Below, piece after piece: positions 30,201 to 32,462 of a stretch of DNA of 32,462 nt. The stretch lies in assembly GCA_017462965.1 (NCBI GenBank), contig JAFTQC010000057.1, forward strand, positions 1 through 32,462, read 5' to 3'. The translations under genes and the position numbers were made by a program. Numbering within the stretch: position 1 is the stretch's first letter; each line of letters starts with the position of its first letter. The notes below the pieces were generated by a model that was given only the letters and a program-made list of their open reading frames with translations, ran no database searches and had not been told where the DNA came from. This DNA is from Clostridia bacterium (GTDB lineage Bacteria > Bacillota > Clostridia > TANB77 > UBA1234).

Positions 30201-32462
30201 ACAAATCTTTGTAACTGTTGATGGTAATGCATATGTGCCTTCGAATTCATTTGTATGAACATACAATGTTTCTTTAGAAGCATCATACAATGTGCCATCT
30301 TCATATACGAAGTTTGTATTTCCATTTAACTCGATATTATCGAAATTATTTGTTAGAGCAAATGTAGTATCACTAATTCTCTCTAGGCTTTCAGGAAGTT
30401 CTATATTTTGAACCATTGGCATGTTTTCAAATAGATAGCTTCCTAAATATCTAACTCCTTCGTCCACCTCGATGCTTGTGATATCCATTCTATTTCCTAG
30501 ATACCAAGGAGCACCAGATTTTTCGAAGTCTTTAGTCTCACCAATACCTTTGACGAATAACTCATCTCCGGCTGTAGATAGAATAGCTAAAACTGTTCTA
30601 TCACTATCTTTACTAATATCCCAAATAGCGCTACATACCCAAGAAGCTTCTACTTCATATGGATCAGAAACGTTACCAGCATTATCTCTTGCGAAGATAT
30701 ACCAAGTTCCGTTATCGTTTGCTTTAAGCGAGTTAGATGTTTGCCATCCAGCAACGTCTAAAGCAGGTTCATCACTTGAAGTACTGATAAAGAAACCAGT
30801 AACAGCGATATTATCTTCAGCATCAACTACAAATGTTTGATTATTTATAACCCAACTGCTGTCAGTCTCAACGCCGTTAATTACAGGTTTTACGTAATCA
30901 TTAATATCAACCGTTCTAAATACTCTATCAACTTCTACTCCATTATATTTTGCAATATAAGTAATAGTATGACGTTTAGCTTCATCAGGATTTACACTGC
31001 CTTCAACAACTAATTCAAGACCTGGGATCTTAGTTTCAGTTGTTGCAACATTAGTTACATCACCAAGAAGGTAAACACCTTCATCTGTGTATGGTGCATG
31101 TAATTCCCATTCCATTGATTGTTCACCAACCAATTTTAGAATTGGTTTAATTCTATTTGTGTAATCAGGAATTGTCTTGTAAACTGTATCACCTTCATAC
31201 ATAGCTTCCATTCCAAGTGGAACATAAACTGTTGCACCATCTGGAATTGCGTTTGCATTAGCAATTGTTGTGATACCTAAGTTTGTAGTAAACATGATAT
31301 CTTTTAAGTTTGCACAATCAGCAAATGCATATTCACCGATTGCAGCTTTGCTTTCAATAACTACATCGCTAAGCTTTGTATTTTGGAATGCTTTATATCC
31401 AATTCTACTCAAGTTCTTAGAGAACTCAAATGAAGTAATTGATGTACCAGCAAATGATTCAGTTCCAATTGTAGTAATATTTGAAGTTCCAGTTACTGTT
31501 GTTAATGTTGAAACCATCTTAAATGCGTCCGCATTTACTGTAGTAACATTAGCAAAATCTATAGTTTTAAGTTTAGTTGCATACATGAACGAAGATGATC
31601 CTATTACTTTTACACTATCTTGAACTTGATATGATTCAAAATCACTCGTAGTTGGATATGCAATTAACGTTGTTCCATCTGCTGTAAGAAGAGTAATATT
31701 GCTATCACACATCTTGTAATTTTGATTATTAGCATCAACATTTATGTCATAAATGTATGAACCTCTAAACGCACCTTCTGCAATATTCTCTACTGATGCA
31801 GGAATATTAATTACAAGGTTTTTGTTACTTGCAATCCATGATACTGAATTTCCTTCTATACTTCTTATAGTATTACCAAAATCAATATTATTCACGTTAA
31901 TACTCATCAAAGCGTTGCCTTCCAATACTCTGAAGTTATCTGGTAATACGAAATTATCTATTCTACTAGTGCTTCCTGATTTGTCAAATGCATAAGCTGC
32001 AATTGACATTACAGAACTTGGAATATCGATATTTTCTAATGCAGCACATTTTGAGAAAGCTCCTGCACTAATTCTTATTAGTGTATCTGGTAATATAATT
32101 TCTTTAATTGTATTGTCATATGTTGCACTATCAGAAGTTATAGATCCAAAGATATTCTTACTTACATCTGTATTTCCAACATCAATTACCTTATACTCTA
32201 CTCCGTTATGTGTTACTGTCTCTGGAATTTCAAATACTTCAGTAACTGTTCCTGTGAATCCTGTAATCTTAGCATATTTGCCATTTGTATGAAGTACGAA
32301 TGTGAATCCATCAGCTGTTGTGCCAAGAGCGCCATTCCATGAATTCTCGATTACATCAACAGTTCTGTGTTTTGTCACAACTTCTTTACCGTCAATAACG
32401 ATAGAGTAAGTAATTGTGTAAGTTCCAACTTCTTCATGATTTACGTTTCCTGTTACATAAAC
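24252..32462 (-). CDS. Giant BspA-like/Ig-like surface protein (5' end outside window)
   Basis: At least 2736 residues are visible; the reading frame is open to the right edge, so the true start lies beyond. It has a modular plan. Two tandem copies of a module of about 1000 residues occupy roughly 32460-29400 and 29400-26880: each starts with a TVDVIE(N/D)SW segment and a GKYAK beta domain, then a BspA-type (LRR_5) leucine-rich block, an Ig-like pair with DNAGNV or DEAGNV, a VC(S/L)A(I/K)WDI segment, a second LRR_5 block and a C(K/N)AMMDY segment. After 26880 a different part follows: a repeat-rich, probably beta-helical segment (26400-25730; GVMNIKDSGNG, GGSIEA), then several Ig-like domains (DLAGNVAE, DDAGNVARY). 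The end (DKCGNTARYVVQ) is an Ig strand with no LPXTG motif or SLH domain, so any anchor must be N-terminal. It is likely a secreted adhesin. Confidence 0.9.
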   Translation of the reverse strand, partial: VYVTGNVNHEEVGTYTITYSIVIDGKEVVTKHRTVDVIENSWNGALGTTADGFTFVLHTNGKYAKITGFTGTVTEVFEIPETVTHNGVEYKVIDVGNTDVSKNIFGSITSDSATYDNTIKEIILPDTLIRISAGAFSKCAALENIDIPSSVMSIAAYAFDKSGSTSRIDNFVLPDNFRVLEGNALMSINVNNIDFGNTIRSIEGNSVSWIASNKNLVINIPASVENIAEGAFRGSYIYDINVDANNQNYKMCDSNITLLTADGTTLIAYPTTSDFESYQVQDSVKVIGSSSFMYATKLKTIDFANVTTVNADAFKMVSTLTTVTGTSNITTIGTESFAGTSITSFEFSKNLSRIGYKAFQNTKLSDVVIESKAAIGEYAFADCANLKDIMFTTNLGITTIANANAIPDGATVYVPLGMEAMYEGDTVYKTIPDYTNRIKPILKLVGEQSMEWELHAPYTDEGVYLLGDVTNVATTETKIPGLELVVEGSVNPDEAKRHTITYIAKYNGVEVDRVFRTVDINDYVKPVINGVETDSSWVINNQTFVVDAEDNIAVTGFFISTSSDEPALDVAGWQTSNSLKANDNGTWYIFARDNAGNVSDPYEVEASWVCSAIWDISKDSDRTVLAILSTAGDELFVKGIGETKDFEKSGAPWYLGNRMDITSIEVDEGVRYLGSYLFENMPMVQNIELPESLERISDTTFALTNNFDNIELNGNTNFVYEDGTLYDASKETLYVHTNEFEGTYALPSTVTKICAGAFAGNTAITILDLTNVKSIGDKAFNGAEHFGGVEANASTHIPKTLESIGADVFDGVAGPIYYYSSCKAMMDYVKTTSDRTTFVMIDDVLPVVEEFVINEDAVSTSDRDVVLNVKITDDIEVSKVLVTELDLTNLKADDSRWQDYNGETELSYTLSAGNGMKTVYVWAMDSSDNISVPGVDTIMLGITDFTFSRGELTVQYVDKSGKDYYKYVDSIQGGYVISTDGMTVVVNQDIDVTTVGEKKVVYSLLYNGLPAGEFVKTVDVIEDSWEDTIYTYDEFEYQKHISGKYAKVVRYTGTDSFVEFPTDVVDGSNDYLVIEVESLDGNAVVPTSTTSIDLPYSLISVGKDAFANCSNLTQVELKFSTMTIEENAFKNCGLSSIKLSNNVREVKKAAFEGNEATSLTIGTLMKNIEEDAFRNALTANRVVLLNTIDNISEGAFAGSIVNAFTMGDVDNISKYSVYNTTYVVNDETDTLIAVAVGALAGDVVIDGVVIDRIGNGAFMNADGMTSISISGDYREIGKEAFRNTALTMIEVPGMVKVIPEFAFADSDNLSLVALHGATDIKANAFENDGRLDALVIMTAKDTVCAIDDASLLPGSADIYVVDSASYKASSDWASVEARIYDVLRLNGDDEVVVEAGDEYVELGAFVIEELMTESGEHSALGNLRLEITSNFDTTVLGDQEVRYTLYSEGEVRAEVVRTVKVQDTTPPVIKEIQTIDEAQAMRERFTVIAEDNHRIAGYALTKDGVTAPALDSEVWVDTNVLHADSNGLWFVWVKDEAGNVTVQEIEAKHVCLAKWDIGVIPGTVFGLINFDNELVIEGEGAVKYFAEDELPWADYANEIAGVEVREGVTVLQEYTLGRLPKVETISLPSSLVSVETSTFAMTNNFDSIVFPNGTSIFTYEDRTLYSVDKDILYVHSNVNNVADYVLDSAVQVIAEYAFANNQNIINIDVSSNPTLLEGAFNNAKNLESINGQIGGTKISAYAFAGCNKLLGVELSESLETIGSYAFSECNMITEFELMDCESLTTLEHHAFANLYNIKTLRIPRTITTITSDASGARDVFENLGKNFSENSKVYYYEGCNAMMDYAANYADEKVDFILIDELGPTVLNLEVENVDGGTYAAGTYLEIVATISEEFKEDKGTIPVLSIVFGTGAVSELEATQVNGNKIKYEYTITPEDFGKITAVSFVGELYDDQNNLTVFTDATFNEKEVFARSGVLLESDFEANKYFTTLAAAAEYITVRGSLTLLLDEEATEPAIFKENTLVGIDINGRNIMMNSSASNSLIINRGVMNIKDSGNGLLGISGDNGNVYVISNEGDLTVTDGVIRAQGVGDGVPYGVYNATDAKTLVNGGSIEAINLDGTGYAIMNAGKLDIRGGSIAASTLEGTAYGVYNTGDTVMTGGNIAVRLTSGTAGATTGIYIQSGKVVMGADDGTISVEVPSIYSAKDGIRNVQGSLEFYDGVVEGALYRAVFSDDVKVVDGYALSRKTVGDREKAMLDFDVIKPTIELTNLTPEWRNSEVIIEARIIDNESGLFSVKFDGAAITLVDDMIEIPVDENGVYTFVAVDLAGNVAEKSITIENLDKVSPTFGNVKYEALAGQKEVILSAEVKDDLSGIYGYVLSKNDVEPTRWERVDSIPLETVLEISVTSNGVYYLYVIDDAGNVARYGEAIDITTVDASAPKIESIKIQDDGRGFANSTAVMIEIDAEDDTGLAEVLVSNTILTNSQINNSEDWVPYTDTVLWNLPTGDGEKTVYVWVKDRVGRISSYSSATIKLLAQYVGNDGVSNTSFKLLIKDANYDFNEQLTEAEIAIRVKNVAGDVVAETGFGEGLTLKSAPTIYGPVQEGTEVMNGRYYSIIAENLTGNGTVFLVIKTYAEVDRAGNTVKSNTTNASEFEIETDVIVELGKPTISVSGTEITVKDAEEHRLNVLKVNGMTVELTNGRITTTDLSNKYGITVESGTILETIDKCGNTARYVVQ

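Overview
The window looks like a piece of a low-GC, endospore-forming Firmicute of the Clostridia type. The evidence is AT-rich coding sequence with strong AGGAGG-like ribosome binding sites, an adjacent spmA-spmB pair (spore maturation), an AbrB/SpoVT-type regulator, sequences matching the Spo0A binding box, an S-layer-homology (SLH) protein and a giant BspA-like surface protein. No species call is possible from the sequence alone.

Layout. 1-25 is the very start of a leftward gene. 670-1596 is a PD-(D/E)XK (Rpn/PDDEXK_2-type) nuclease gene behind its own promoter. 1887-3488 is a large membrane protein with strikingly C-rich codon use. 3580-9556 is a leftward housekeeping block read acpS, metG, tatD, a DUF4143-type AAA ATPase, trpS. 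9831-10576 holds three small genes of unknown function, two of them overlapping. 10609-11103 is an unrecognised leftward gene and 11230-11412 a tiny rightward one. 11648-15041 is a rightward block mgtC, murA, a YycJ-type metallo-hydrolase and rlmH. 15234-21392 is a leftward operon for a Tad/Flp-like pilus or secretion apparatus: an F-type membrane protein, a pilin-like peptide, CpaB, a small alpha/beta protein, an SLH protein, a secreted protein and two TadE/G-like proteins. 21745-22266 is a second C-rich-codon membrane protein. 22423-23513 is spmA-spmB, 23827-24069 the AbrB-type regulator, and 24252 to the right edge a surface protein of at least 2736 residues.

Three things stand out. First, the intergenic spaces are full of related GGGAC/GTCCC-cored inverted repeats (at least ten loci), which resemble REP/REPIN elements; some run into genes, and one supplies the last residues and the stop of acpS. 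Second, the pilus-like operon and the nuclease gene share the same promoter layout: a Spo0A-box-like sequence, 9 bp, then a -35 element, which suggests sporulation/stationary-phase control. Third, two membrane-protein genes have base composition unlike all other genes here, each with its own sigma-A promoter and terminator, which suggests transfer.

The pilus-like operon has no ATPase, prepilin peptidase or second F-type protein in this window, so it is either incomplete, split across the chromosome, or a reduced variant in which an SLH protein ties the assembly to the cell wall.
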